The notes below the pieces were generated by a model, which saw nothing but the letters and a program-made list of their open reading frames with translations, was not told the origin of the DNA and did not search any database. This document shows, piece after piece, positions 38,007-46,955 of a DNA stretch of 64,000 nucleotides. The position numbers and the translations under genes were made by a program. The DNA is from SCGC-AAA076-P13 sp964276145 (GTDB taxonomy: Bacteria; Pseudomonadota; Gammaproteobacteria; Magnimaribacterales; D2472), in contig CAXYDN010000007.1 of the NCBI GenBank assembly GCA_964276145.1, positions 62,001 to 126,000 on the forward strand, in the 5' to 3' direction. Within the stretch, counting starts at the first letter, position 1; the number at the start of each line of letters is the position of its first letter.

Positions 38007-39049
38007 TGGCAAAAGAAGTAGATATAGTAGTAATTGGCGCAGGACCTGTAGGTCTTTTTACAGTTTTTGAAGCAGGTTTATTGGGATTGAATTGTGTCCT
38101 TATAGATAATTTAGATAAACCTGGGGGTCAATGCGCTGAACTTTATCCAGAAAAACCAATTTATGATATACCTGGTGTTCCTTTTCAAACAGCTCAAGAG
38201 CATGTTGATGCCCTACTCAAACAAATCGAGCCATTTAATTATGAGCTCGTATTAAATGAAAGGGTTGAGCTAATAAATGAAATTGATCATGAAGAAGGTA
38301 AATTTTGGGAAATAGAGACAAATGAATCTACTAAATTTATTACCAAGAATATTTTTATAGCAGCCGGTGCTGGTTCTTTTGAGCCAAGAAGACCTGCAAA
38401 TATTAGTGATCCTGATAAGTTTTTAAATCATGGTGTTACGTATGCAGTTAGATCAAAAGCATTATACGAAGATAAAGATATTTTTATATTTGGTGGTGGT
38501 GATTCAGCTTTGGATTGGACAATAGATCTAGCAGAAAAAGCTAAAAGCCTCTCACTTGTTCATAGAAGAGATGCATTTAGAGGTGCCCTACACTCTGAAG
38601 AAAAAATGAGAGAGTTAGTAGCTTCTGGAAAAGTTAAACTCTTAACTCCTTACCTTATTGACGATATTCAAGGTTCGGATAAGGTTGATGGGGTCACACT
38701 TAAAAATTTTGATACCAATGAGATTGAGCGCCATGATGCAGATGAATTACTCTTCTTATTTGGTCTAAATAAAAAACTAGGCCCTATTCTTGAATGGGAT
38801 CTTGATTTAAGTGGTAAGAAAATATCTGTCAATACAGAAAATTATCAAACATCTGTAGAAGGCATTTTTGCTGTTGGTGACATAAATGATTATCCAGGAA
38901 AATTAGATCTTATTTTATCTGGTTTTCATGAAACTACTCTGGCAGTTCAAGAGGCCTATAAAAGAATCTATCCAGGTGAGAGAGTTCCATTTGGCTACAC
39001 TACTTCCAATTCTAAACTACAAGAAAAATTAGGTGTAAAAGAAAAATAA
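38006..39049 (+). CDS. ferredoxin/flavodoxin-NADP+ reductase, thioredoxin-reductase-like type
   Basis: 347-residue FAD/NAD(P) oxidoreductase. GAGPVGLFTVFEAGLLG is the FAD-binding motif, GGQCAELYPEKPIYDIPG is characteristic of the YumC/FNR2 class, GGGDSALDWTIDLA binds NADP, and FAVGDINDYPGKLDLI is the second FAD motif. No CxxC redox cysteines, so not a thioredoxin reductase. It starts on the last base of metG and is followed after 2 bases by the RnfB-like ferredoxin gene, suggesting that protein may be its electron partner (inference). Confidence 0.9.
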   Translation: MAKEVDIVVIGAGPVGLFTVFEAGLLGLNCVLIDNLDKPGGQCAELYPEKPIYDIPGVPFQTAQEHVDALLKQIEPFNYELVLNERVELINEIDHEEGKFWEIETNESTKFITKNIFIAAGAGSFEPRRPANISDPDKFLNHGVTYAVRSKALYEDKDIFIFGGGDSALDWTIDLAEKAKSLSLVHRRDAFRGALHSEEKMRELVASGKVKLLTPYLIDDIQGSDKVDGVTLKNFDTNEIERHDADELLFLFGLNKKLGPILEWDLDLSGKKISVNTENYQTSVEGIFAVGDINDYPGKLDLILSGFHETTLAVQEAYKRIYPGERVPFGYTTSNSKLQEKLGVKEK

Positions 39050-39051
39050 AA

Positions 39052-39723
39052 TTGGAATTAATTAATCTTATACATAAAGAGCTTCCTCAAATTCAATGTG
39101 GTAGATGTGATACTCCAGGGTGTATGCAGTATGCGCAAGCAATAGTTGATGGTGATCCACATGATAGATGTGTTCCTGGAGGCCAAGAAACTTTAGATAA
39201 ATTAAATTCAATACTGGATAAAAAAATCTCTAAAGTTAATTTAGACTATGGACCTACCATTGATAATCAAAAAGTTTCTATTGTCGAAAGTGAATGTATT
39301 GGATGCAAAAAATGCATAGATGCATGTCCAGTTGATGCAATTGTGGGATCGGCAAATATGATGCATTCGATTATTGATGATCTTTGTACAGGCTGTGAAT
39401 TATGTATTGAGCCCTGTCCAGTTGACTGCATAGAAATAGTTTCTGTATCAAATGATGAGATAAAAGCACCTAGGGATATATCGCAGTCTGCTTATGATAT
39501 TAAAGAATCATTAAGTAATAATAAAAGATCTAAGATCAAAAATTTCTCAGATATAAATTTAAATATAAGCAGTGATATAAATACTCAAATAACAAATCGA
39601 GCTATAAATAAAGCGAAAAAACTTGAAGATATGCAAATTACAATTACTAAAAGTGATCTAAAAAGCCTTCATGATTTTGATGAAAGCTTGATTGGTGACT
39701 TCATTAAAGATAGATCTGATTGA
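39052..39723 (+). CDS. RnfB/RsxB-like soluble iron-sulfur protein
   Basis: 223 residues, start TTG 39052 two bases after the reductase gene. The N-terminal cysteine cluster LPQIQCGRCDTPGCMQYA with CVPGGQETLDKL matches the Rnf-type Fe-S domain. Two 4Fe-4S motifs follow: CIGCKKCIDACPVDAI (residues ~83-98) and CTGCELCIEPCPVDCIEI (~113-130). The N-terminal membrane helix of true RnfB is absent, and no other rnf genes are near. Likely a soluble electron carrier. The stop overlaps rnt (ATGA). Confidence 0.85.
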   Translation: MELINLIHKELPQIQCGRCDTPGCMQYAQAIVDGDPHDRCVPGGQETLDKLNSILDKKISKVNLDYGPTIDNQKVSIVESECIGCKKCIDACPVDAIVGSANMMHSIIDDLCTGCELCIEPCPVDCIEIVSVSNDEIKAPRDISQSAYDIKESLSNNKRSKIKNFSDINLNISSDINTQITNRAINKAKKLEDMQITITKSDLKSLHDFDESLIGDFIKDRSD

Positions 39724-40310
39724 TGTTAAAAGATAGATTTAGAAAATACCTTCCAGTTGTTGTTGACCTTGAGACTGGTGGTTTTGATTCAAATTCTAAT
39801 GCAATTTTAGAAATAGCTATAACTTTGATAGAGGAAGAAAATGATGAGCTATTAGTTGGAGAAACCTTTAGACATCACCTTAATCCTTTTAAAGGAACTA
39901 TCGTTGAAGATGAGTCCTTGGAATTTACTAAAATTAAGCTAGGTCACCCTTTAAGAAACGCTGTAGAAGAAGAATATGCCTTAAAAGATTTATTTAAAAT
40001 TATAAATAAAGCTAAAAATAAATATGAATGCTCAAGAGCAATATTGGTGGGTCATAATGCTCATTTCGATAATTCATTTTTAAATGCAGCAATAGAAAGA
40101 AATAATATTAAACGATCGCCTTTTCATCCATTTTCTGTTCTTGACACAGTTAGCCTGGGTGCGCTAGTAACAAATCAAACAGTATTAGCTAGGATATGTG
40201 AATCTTTAGATATTGATTATGACTCAAAAGAAGCTCACTCTGCAGCATATGATTCAGATGTCACTGCAAAAGTTTTTTGTAAAATAATAAACGATTTTAA
40301 TCAGAACTAG
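39723..40310 (+). CDS. rnt: ribonuclease T
   Basis: DEDD-family 3'-5' exoribonuclease that trims tRNA 3' ends. Motifs: VVDLETGGFDSNSNAILEIA (ExoI), VGHNAHFDNSFLNAA (ExoII) and HSAAYDSDVTAKVF (ExoIII). ATG 39723 is preferred, as it overlaps the upstream stop; an in-frame TTG one codon earlier is possible. 195 residues. The 3' end overlaps grxD by four bases. Confidence 0.95.
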   Translation: MLKDRFRKYLPVVVDLETGGFDSNSNAILEIAITLIEEENDELLVGETFRHHLNPFKGTIVEDESLEFTKIKLGHPLRNAVEEEYALKDLFKIINKAKNKYECSRAILVGHNAHFDNSFLNAAIERNNIKRSPFHPFSVLDTVSLGALVTNQTVLARICESLDIDYDSKEAHSAAYDSDVTAKVFCKIINDFNQN

Positions 40311-40618
40311 CTGGCATCATTAATTGCTTTCTGTAAATCACCAGACTCATGCATTTGGGCAACAATGTCTGCACCGCCAATTAACTCACCTTTAATAAAT
40401 ACTTGAGGAAATGTTGGCCAATCCGATACAGAGGGTAAAGTTGCTCTAACATCATTATTTTCTATAACATCAACATATGAAAATTTTGCATCACATTCTA
40501 TCAATGCTTGAACTGTTTTAGCAGAAAAACCACATTGAGGCTCATAAGGAGTTCCTTTCATATAAATCAAAATATCGTTTTCTTTAATCTGTTGTTTCAA
40601 TTTCTCTTCGATTGTCAT
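40307..40618 (-). CDS. grxD: monothiol glutaredoxin GrxD
   Basis: 103-residue CGFS-type glutaredoxin (EPQCGFSAKTVQAL) with WPTFPQVFIKGELIGGADI. Family members bind a glutathione-ligated 2Fe-2S cluster and act in Fe-S trafficking. It starts 2 bases after the pdxJ stop (minus strand), so it is probably co-transcribed behind cofE-pdxJ. Confidence 0.95.
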   Translation of the reverse strand: MTIEEKLKQQIKENDILIYMKGTPYEPQCGFSAKTVQALIECDAKFSYVDVIENNDVRATLPSVSDWPTFPQVFIKGELIGGADIVAQMHESGDLQKAINDAS

Positions 40619-40620
40619 GT

Positions 40621-41385
40621 TTATCCCTTAATAACTTCTATATACCTCTTTATAGTGTCTTCAAAGCCATAATTCAAGGCATCAACTACAATTGCATGAC
40701 CAATTGATACTTCATTTACACCACCAATTTTTGCCAAATGAGGTAAATTAATTAAATTCAAATCATGCCCTGCATTAACTAAAAGATTTTTATCTTTTGC
40801 TTTATAAATTAACTCTTTTAAATGATCGTTAATTGCAAAATCGTGATTATCAATTTGTTTTGAAAATTCGCCTGTATGAATCTCAATTGTATTAGCCTTA
40901 ACTTTTAGAGCGTAATCTATAGAATCTAAATTTGTGTTTTGATTTTTTAAATTATCTACAAAAAGACTAATAGATGTTTTTTTGCAGAGAATATTTATAT
41001 TAGCTATAACATTAATCAAACCATCATCATGATCACCACTTTCCCAACCATGATCTGAGGTAATCTGATTTGGCAGATCTGGAACTAGAGTTGCTTGGTC
41101 TGGTTGACAAATATCTACTAAATTAACATAACCCTTGAAAGGCTCTGAAGGCTCTGAGAATGGATTACCCTCAATATTAAACTCCACATCTCTATCTTTA
41201 CAAATTCTACCCAAAGAAATTACATCATTGCTTGTTGCATGCCTGTGGTCTGGCCTGGGATGTAAAGTAAGACCATCAACACCTAAGTCAATTGCTTTGT
41301 GTGCATAGTCCTCTAATGAAGGATTATTTTCTCCCCTGGCATTTCTTAGTAAGGCTATTTTATTAAGATTAAGGCTAAATTTCAT
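40621..41385 (-). CDS. pdxJ: pyridoxine 5'-phosphate synthase PdxJ
   Basis: Last step of DXP-dependent vitamin B6 synthesis. The start is placed at ATG 41385 (MKFSLNLNKIALLRNARG), because PdxJ conservation begins with LGVNIDHIATLRxARG-like sequence; an upstream ATG at 41445 would overlap cofE. Further motifs are DGLTLHPRPDHRH, NIEGNPF, VPDLPNQITSDHGW, VNAGHDLNLINL and VSIGHAIVVDAL. 254 residues. Confidence 0.95.
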   Translation of the reverse strand: MKFSLNLNKIALLRNARGENNPSLEDYAHKAIDLGVDGLTLHPRPDHRHATSNDVISLGRICKDRDVEFNIEGNPFSEPSEPFKGYVNLVDICQPDQATLVPDLPNQITSDHGWESGDHDDGLINVIANINILCKKTSISLFVDNLKNQNTNLDSIDYALKVKANTIEIHTGEFSKQIDNHDFAINDHLKELIYKAKDKNLLVNAGHDLNLINLPHLAKIGGVNEVSIGHAIVVDALNYGFEDTIKRYIEVIKG

Positions 41386-41413
41386 ACAATGATTATAAAT
41401 TATAAGTAAATGA

Positions 41414-42175
41414 CTAACGGTATAAATCGTCTTCTTTTTTGACAATTAAATCGAATGCATCATTTTTTGAATATTGTGTTCTATCAAAACCCCTAATAAT
41501 GACTATTGGTATGCCGTCACTGCCTTGACCCATTAATAGACCTGCTGCAGCAGCTAGCTCATCAGCAATAGCAATCTCAGTTGCTTGAAGGATATTTCCA
41601 TATATATCTTTTTCACCCTTTAGATCTATAAGACTTTGAATATTTGCACTGGCTAATGCAAAATTAGTAACTCCAGATCTATATGGCCTAGTCATAGAGT
41701 CTGTAATAATTACAGAAATATTTTTATTAGTCTTTGATGATATATCTTCATAAATTTTTTGTGAGCTTAACGATGGATCTTCTGGAAGCAAAAGAACTAA
41801 ATTTTTATTTTCTGGAATATTAGAACGATCAATACCGGCATTAATATTTATAAATCCAAGTTTATGCTCAACAATAATTACATTTTTTTCTGTACTAATA
41901 ATTTCATTAGATTCATTTAATATTAATTCAATAAATGCTGGTTCTCTGTTTAAACTTTTTCCCAAATCAAAAGCCTTTTGAGATGGTTTGATTTCTAATA
42001 AATTTTCATACCTACCTTCAGACTTTGAAACCACTTTTTGAGCAATTGCTATAATATCTCCATCCTGTAATTTAAATTGATTATGTTTACAGGATTCTAA
42101 AATAATTGAACTTAAGTTATCTCCTGGCTGAATAAGAGGAAATTCGTTTAGTGCTTGTAAGCTAAGATTATCCAT
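41414..42175 (-). CDS. coenzyme F420-0:L-glutamate ligase-like protein (CofE/FbiB-N family)
   Basis: 253 residues. Family segments are DGDIIAIAQKVVSKSEGR (residues ~39-56), GIDRSNIP, VIITDSMTRPYRSGVTNFAL and ATEIAIADELAAAAGLLMGQ, followed by IPIVIIRG. These closely follow CofE, which adds glutamate to F420-0 using GTP. No other F420 genes are in the window, and most gammaproteobacteria lack F420. It lies 28 bases upstream of pdxJ on the same strand. It could serve a real F420 pathway or glutamylate another phosphate-containing cofactor. Confidence 0.85.
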   Translation of the reverse strand: MDNLSLQALNEFPLIQPGDNLSSIILESCKHNQFKLQDGDIIAIAQKVVSKSEGRYENLLEIKPSQKAFDLGKSLNREPAFIELILNESNEIISTEKNVIIVEHKLGFININAGIDRSNIPENKNLVLLLPEDPSLSSQKIYEDISSKTNKNISVIITDSMTRPYRSGVTNFALASANIQSLIDLKGEKDIYGNILQATEIAIADELAAAAGLLMGQGSDGIPIVIIRGFDRTQYSKNDAFDLIVKKEDDLYR

Positions 42176-42251
42176 TGATTAATTGGGTTGCTTATGTGCG
42201 ATAACAATAACATATATAATCTAAATAAATCCTAATGTATACTTCAAAAAT

Positions 42252-42422
42252 ATGACAATTTTAGATCAAAAATTACTAGATATTTTAGTATGTCCTGTTT
42301 CAAAAAAACCTCTTGAGTATGATAAAGAGGCTAATGAACTGATTTCAACTGAAGCTGGTCTTGCTTATCCCGTCAAAGATGGAATACCTGTAATGCTTCC
42401 AGAAGAAGCTCGCAAACTTTAA
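42252..42422 (+). CDS. Trm112-family (YcaR-like) microprotein
   Basis: 56-codon gene, ATG 42252 to TAA 42420-42422. The protein starts MTILDQKLLDILVCPVSKKP and ends with YPVKDGIPVMLPEEARKL; LDILVCPVSKxPL and AYPVxDGIPVML are the family hallmarks. It has only one cysteine of the zinc-like pair, as in YcaR. In gammaproteobacteria this gene usually sits between lpxK and kdsB; here it stands alone, divergent from cofE and 5 bases before a tRNA gene. Confidence 0.88.
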   Translation: MTILDQKLLDILVCPVSKKPLEYDKEANELISTEAGLAYPVKDGIPVMLPEEARKL

Positions 42423-42427
42423 AAAAA

Positions 42428-42504
42428 GCGCCCGTAGCTCAGCTGGATAGAGTACTTGGCTACGAACCAAGGGGTCGGGAGTTCGAATCTCTCCGGGCGC
42501 GCCA
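42428..42504 (+). tRNA. tRNA-Arg (anticodon ACG)
   Basis: 77 nt with encoded CCA (42502-42504). The acceptor GCGCCCG pairs with CGGGCGC; the anticodon stem CTTGG/CCAAG encloses the loop CTACGAA with anticodon ACG. The T-arm contains GTTCGAATC. It differs from the tRNA-Arg at 58295 at six positions only. Confidence 0.98.
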
Positions 42505-42510
42505 TTCTCT

Positions 42511-44376
42511 TTAAGATAAAGATTCTAATTGTGTTACTTTATCCATCCATTGTTGATCAGCAAGCTCAACCTCATTAGATAACTCTAATTGATTTCTAAT
42601 CAAGTCCTGTAAATTATCTGCTGAGTCATCTTTATATAAATTAGGATCAGCAAGCTTTAAGTTTGCCTCTTCTAATTTAGCATTCAGTCTTAGTAATCTT
42701 TTTTCTAATTTAGATATATCTGTGCTTAAGGACTTAAGTAATTTGGTATTATCATCTCTATCTTCTTTTGAAGTTTTAGATTTTTTCTTTGTTTCTTTTA
42801 TACCAGTTGATTTAATATCTAAAATATAATTTTTGTAATCATCTAGATCGCCATTAAATAGATCTACCCCACCATTATCAACTAAATAAAAATGATCAAC
42901 CGAGCTGTTTAACAGATGCCTGTCGTGAGATATAAGCAAGATAGCACCCTTGAAGGCCTGAAGTGCAATTGTTAAAGCATGCCTCATCTCCATATCTAAA
43001 TGGTTTGTTGGCTCATCCATTAGTAGAATATTAGGTTTTTGATAAGAAATAATTGCAAAAGCTAGTCTGGCCTTTTCTCCTCCAGAAAAAAGATGAATAG
43101 GATCTTTAACCTTATCTCCTTTAAAATTAAAGCCACCGAGATATGTTCTGATCTGTTTCTCTGTTTTTGTTTCATCAAGTCTTTGAATGTGAGTAAATGC
43201 TGATATTGATAAATCTAAATCATCGACCTGGTGTTGTGAAAAATAACCAACCCTAAAATTAGATCCAATTTCTCTATCACCATCTAAAACAGGGATACTG
43301 CCTACAATGCTTTTTATTAAAGTAGATTTACCAGCTCCATTAGGTCCCAATAAACCAATCCTATCTCCAGGAGCAATTGTTAGATTAATCTTTGAGAGTA
43401 TTGGATTATCATAACCAAGATTACTTTCAGATAATGAAATTAAAGGATTTGAAATTTTTTCTGTTTCAGAAATAGTAAAATTAAATGGCGAATCAATATG
43501 AGCAGGAGCAATTAACTCCATTTTTTCTAGTGCTTTAACTCTACTTTGTGCTTGTCTTGCTTTTGTAGCCTTAGCTTTAAACCTATTAATAAAACTTTGC
43601 ATATGAGCAACTTCTTTTTGCTGTTTTATAAAATTACTTTGAATCTCTGCTAGCTTTGCAGCTCTTAAAATCTCAAATTGAGTGAAATTACCAGAATATA
43701 GTTCTATTGATTGACGATATAAATGAGCTATTGATGATACGCAATCATCTAAAAAATCTCTATCGTGTGAAATTAATATTAATGCGCCTGGAAATGATTT
43801 AATCCAATTAGACAACCAAAGAATTGCATCTAAATCTAAATGGTTTGTTGGCTCATCAAGCAACATAAGATCAGAAGGTTGCATCAACGTCTTAGCTAAA
43901 TTAAGTCTTACCCTCCAACCACCTGAGAAGTCTTTTAAAGATTTGCTAAAGTCTTCAGACTTGAACCCCAAACCAGCCATTAATTGTTCTGCTTTTGATT
44001 TTGCAGAATAACCATCTAAGGCACTATAAGTCTCATAAAGCTCTGCGAGAAGTTCAAATTTTTCTTCTTTTTCAGCCAATTCAATTTCATGTTGAATCTC
44101 AATTAATCTGTAATCACCTGACAACACATATTGAAGTGCAATTTCATCTGATGCTGGTACCTCTTGAGCAAGATAGGATATTCTTAGATCATTTGGAAAA
44201 CTGACAGTACTTTGATCAACCTCAATCTCTTTTTTTATAACTTTAAATAGACTAGTTTTACCAGTTCCATTTGCCCCAACAAGACCAACTTTCTGATGAT
44301 GATGAATGGTTAATGAAACATCATCAAATAATGTTTTACCGCCAAGAACTAGTTCTAAATTATTAAATGAAAGCAT
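42511..44376 (-). CDS. yheS: ABC-F family ATPase YheS-type
   Basis: Ribosome-associated ABC-F protein of 621 residues with two nucleotide-binding domains: Walker A GANGTGKTS (residues ~35-43) and GPNGAGKST; signatures FSGGWRVRLNLA and FSGGEKARLAFA; Walker B LMLLDEPTNHLD and LLMDEPTNHLD. The linker has the YheS-type RFKAKATKARQAQSRVKALE. No membrane part. A C-terminal coiled-coil-like region (~545-615) is rich in Leu, Lys and Glu. By family it resolves or protects stalled ribosomes. It ends 7 bases from the tRNA-Arg on the other strand. Confidence 0.93.
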   Translation of the reverse strand: MLSFNNLELVLGGKTLFDDVSLTIHHHQKVGLVGANGTGKTSLFKVIKKEIEVDQSTVSFPNDLRISYLAQEVPASDEIALQYVLSGDYRLIEIQHEIELAEKEEKFELLAELYETYSALDGYSAKSKAEQLMAGLGFKSEDFSKSLKDFSGGWRVRLNLAKTLMQPSDLMLLDEPTNHLDLDAILWLSNWIKSFPGALILISHDRDFLDDCVSSIAHLYRQSIELYSGNFTQFEILRAAKLAEIQSNFIKQQKEVAHMQSFINRFKAKATKARQAQSRVKALEKMELIAPAHIDSPFNFTISETEKISNPLISLSESNLGYDNPILSKINLTIAPGDRIGLLGPNGAGKSTLIKSIVGSIPVLDGDREIGSNFRVGYFSQHQVDDLDLSISAFTHIQRLDETKTEKQIRTYLGGFNFKGDKVKDPIHLFSGGEKARLAFAIISYQKPNILLMDEPTNHLDMEMRHALTIALQAFKGAILLISHDRHLLNSSVDHFYLVDNGGVDLFNGDLDDYKNYILDIKSTGIKETKKKSKTSKEDRDDNTKLLKSLSTDISKLEKRLLRLNAKLEEANLKLADPNLYKDDSADNLQDLIRNQLELSNEVELADQQWMDKVTQLESLS

Positions 44377-44422
44377 TTTGAGATCTTAAAAAATGCCAGT
44401 GTATCAGAAGATAAACGAAGTG

Positions 44423-45652
44423 CTAGATATCATTTCCAGCAACATATGCAGAGGCCCAAGCCCATTGAAAATTAAAACCACCTAGATGACCTGTTACATC
44501 AAGAACCTCACCAATAAAATATAGACCTTTTTGATGTTTAACTTCCATGGTTTTTGAGCTTACAAAGTCAGTATTAACTCCACCCAAAGTGACTTCAGCT
44601 GTTCTATACCCCTCTGTAGCTGCTGGTTTAAGAATCCAATTATTAAGAAGATTACCAATTTTTTCAATTTGAATATTAGACCATTCACCAATAGGTTTAG
44701 ATCTAAGATCATTCCATAAAAGTATCTCTAATTCTGTAACTAATGCCCTTGGCATTAAAGGAGCTAAGATAGATTTAAGTAATTGCTTAGGACTATTAAT
44801 TTTAATTTCCTTAATAAAATCAGATGCAATTTTTTGTGGTAAAAGGTTTATTTTTACTGAATCACCAAGTCGCCAATAGTTAGATATTTGTAATATTACT
44901 GGTCCGCTTAAACCTCTGTGAGTAAATAAGATATCCTCACTGAAAGTTTTTTCATTGCAGGTTACATCTACTTCATGTGACACTCCTGATAATGATGCAC
45001 AAAAATCCTTCATAGAATCACTAAACATAAATGGAACCAGTCCTGCCTGAAGTTCTGTAACTTCTAGTTTAAACTGCTTAGCAATATCATAACCAAAACC
45101 ACTTCCGCCAAGGGTTGGCACTGATAGAGCTCCAGTTGCTACAATCAAGGAAGATGATCTCAGTTCAAGTGAATAGCTATCTTTTTTAGTTTCAATATTA
45201 GTGTTTAATTTATAGACTTTTTTATCTTCAAGATAATCAATTGTTGAGGTGGAAGCATGAGTTAAAATTTTAACTCTATAGCTCTCACATTCATTAACCA
45301 ACATCTCAACAATATCCTTAGCTGAATTAATACAAAAAAGTTGTCCATGCTTTCTTGTTTCATAATCAATGTCATGGCTTTGGACCATATTGATAAAATC
45401 TTCAGCTGTATATTGAGATAAAGCTGATTTACAGAAATGGCTATTTTTAGATAAGAAATTTTTAGGAGCAGTGAATTGATTTGTGAAATTACATCTGCCA
45501 CCACCAGACATTAAAATCTTTTTTCCAACTTTGTTAGATTTTTCTAAGACTAAAACCTTTTTACCTTTTTTAGCTGCTACGATTGCAGCAAACATTCCAC
45601 CAGCTCCTCCACCCAAGATAATTACATCATAAGTCTGATTTGTTTTACCCAT
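44423..45652 (-). CDS. YhiN/HI0933-family FAD-binding protein
   Basis: 409-residue flavoprotein. The FAD motif GGGAGGMFAAIVAAKKGKKV (residues 13-32) is followed by KILMSGGGRCNFTN, a hallmark of the HI0933 (BaiN-like/aminoacetone oxidase-like) family. GALSVPTLGGSGFGYDIA, FTHRGLSGPVILQIS and the C-terminal GLYFIGEVLDVTGHLGGFN are also typical. The biochemical role in gammaproteobacteria is not established. It is 13 bases downstream of rhlE on the same strand. Confidence 0.9.
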   Translation of the reverse strand: MGKTNQTYDVIILGGGAGGMFAAIVAAKKGKKVLVLEKSNKVGKKILMSGGGRCNFTNQFTAPKNFLSKNSHFCKSALSQYTAEDFINMVQSHDIDYETRKHGQLFCINSAKDIVEMLVNECESYRVKILTHASTSTIDYLEDKKVYKLNTNIETKKDSYSLELRSSSLIVATGALSVPTLGGSGFGYDIAKQFKLEVTELQAGLVPFMFSDSMKDFCASLSGVSHEVDVTCNEKTFSEDILFTHRGLSGPVILQISNYWRLGDSVKINLLPQKIASDFIKEIKINSPKQLLKSILAPLMPRALVTELEILLWNDLRSKPIGEWSNIQIEKIGNLLNNWILKPAATEGYRTAEVTLGGVNTDFVSSKTMEVKHQKGLYFIGEVLDVTGHLGGFNFQWAWASAYVAGNDI

Positions 45653-45665
45653 GTTCTTTTTTTAA

Positions 45666-46889
45666 CTACCCCTTTCTGCTTCTTTTCCTTTTTCTAAATC
45701 CAGCCTTATTATTAAATTTCTTTTTTGGTGCTTTTTCTTTTGTTGGAACAACATGTTCAGGCTCAAATCCATCGATTTCAACTCTTTCTAGTTTCTGATT
45801 TAATAATTTTTCAATATCCCTTAAAAGTTTAAATTCATCTGCACTTACCAATGTAATTGCTTTACCTTTATCACCACCCCTACCAGTTCTTCCAATTCTA
45901 TGAATATAATCTTTGGCGACGGTAGGTACATCAAAATTTATAACTTGAGACATTTTTTTTATATCAATTCCCCTAGCAGCAACATCTGTAGCGACTAGAA
46001 TTTTAATTCTGTTATTTTTAAATGCATCTAAAGCTTTCATTCTATTGTTTTGAGTCTTATTACCATGAATTGCTTTTGATTTAATATCAACTTTATCAAG
46101 TTGTTTCTGCAACCTATCAGCTCCATGCTTAGTTCTTGTAAATACTAGGGCTTGATCCCATTTTTGAGTCTCGATAAGCTCAATTAATAATTCTGCTTTT
46201 CTAGATTTATCAACTGGATGAACATAATGCTCAATATTCTCGCCAGCCTCATTGTCATTAGTGACAGAAACCTCAATAGCTTTATCTGCCATATCCCTTG
46301 CCAATGATCTAAAGGAGTTTGAAAATGTAGCTGTAAACATTAAATTTTGTCTTCTCTCAGGAAGTAAAGCAGCTATTTTCTTTATATCGTGAATGAAACC
46401 CATATCAAGCATTTGATCAGCCTCATCTAGAACTAAAATTTCAATATTCTTAAAATTTACAGATTTCTGATTATATAAATCTAATAATCTTCCTGGTGTA
46501 GCAACCAGGACATCTATTCCTTTTCTTAACTTTAATTTTTGATTATGAATTCTTGCGCCGCCATATACAGCTGTTGATCTTATGCTTAAGTATTTACTGT
46601 ATGTGTTAACACTTTCTCTTACTTGTGCTGCTAGTTCTCTTGTTGGTGTTACTATCAAAGCCCTTAGTTGATGACCTTTATAGTTATTTTTTGGATTAGA
46701 AAGAATACTAAGGATTGGCAGAACAAATGCAGCTGTTTTACCTGTACCTGTTTGAGCAGCAGCCATGATATCACTCTTATTTAAAATCGCTGGAATAACT
46801 TCTGCCTGAATTGGTGTCGGTTCTTTGTAGTTTTGATCTTTTAATGATCTTAGAATTGGGTCTGATAAATTCAGATCATTAAATTTCAT
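45666..46889 (-). CDS. rhlE: DEAD-box RNA helicase RhlE-type
   Basis: 407 residues. Q motif PTPIQAEVIPAIL, motif I AAAQTGTGKTAAF, motif Ia PTRELAAQV, DEAD in LVLDEADQMLDMGF, motif III FTATFS (TAT instead of SAT), motif V VATDVAARGIDI and motif VI HRIGRTGRGG. The C-terminal basic tail (KKFNNKAGFRKRKRSRKG) is RNA-binding in type. RhlE is the closest subfamily by overall pattern and tail length, but assignment among RhlE/SrmB-like helicases is not certain. Confidence 0.9.
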   Translation of the reverse strand: MKFNDLNLSDPILRSLKDQNYKEPTPIQAEVIPAILNKSDIMAAAQTGTGKTAAFVLPILSILSNPKNNYKGHQLRALIVTPTRELAAQVRESVNTYSKYLSIRSTAVYGGARIHNQKLKLRKGIDVLVATPGRLLDLYNQKSVNFKNIEILVLDEADQMLDMGFIHDIKKIAALLPERRQNLMFTATFSNSFRSLARDMADKAIEVSVTNDNEAGENIEHYVHPVDKSRKAELLIELIETQKWDQALVFTRTKHGADRLQKQLDKVDIKSKAIHGNKTQNNRMKALDAFKNNRIKILVATDVAARGIDIKKMSQVINFDVPTVAKDYIHRIGRTGRGGDKGKAITLVSADEFKLLRDIEKLLNQKLERVEIDGFEPEHVVPTKEKAPKKKFNNKAGFRKRKRSRKG

Positions 46890-46955
46890 TTAATCCTTTG
46901 TTATAGTTTGGGCGAAGATTACAGACAAGAATGACTATGGTCAATGCTTATTTAG

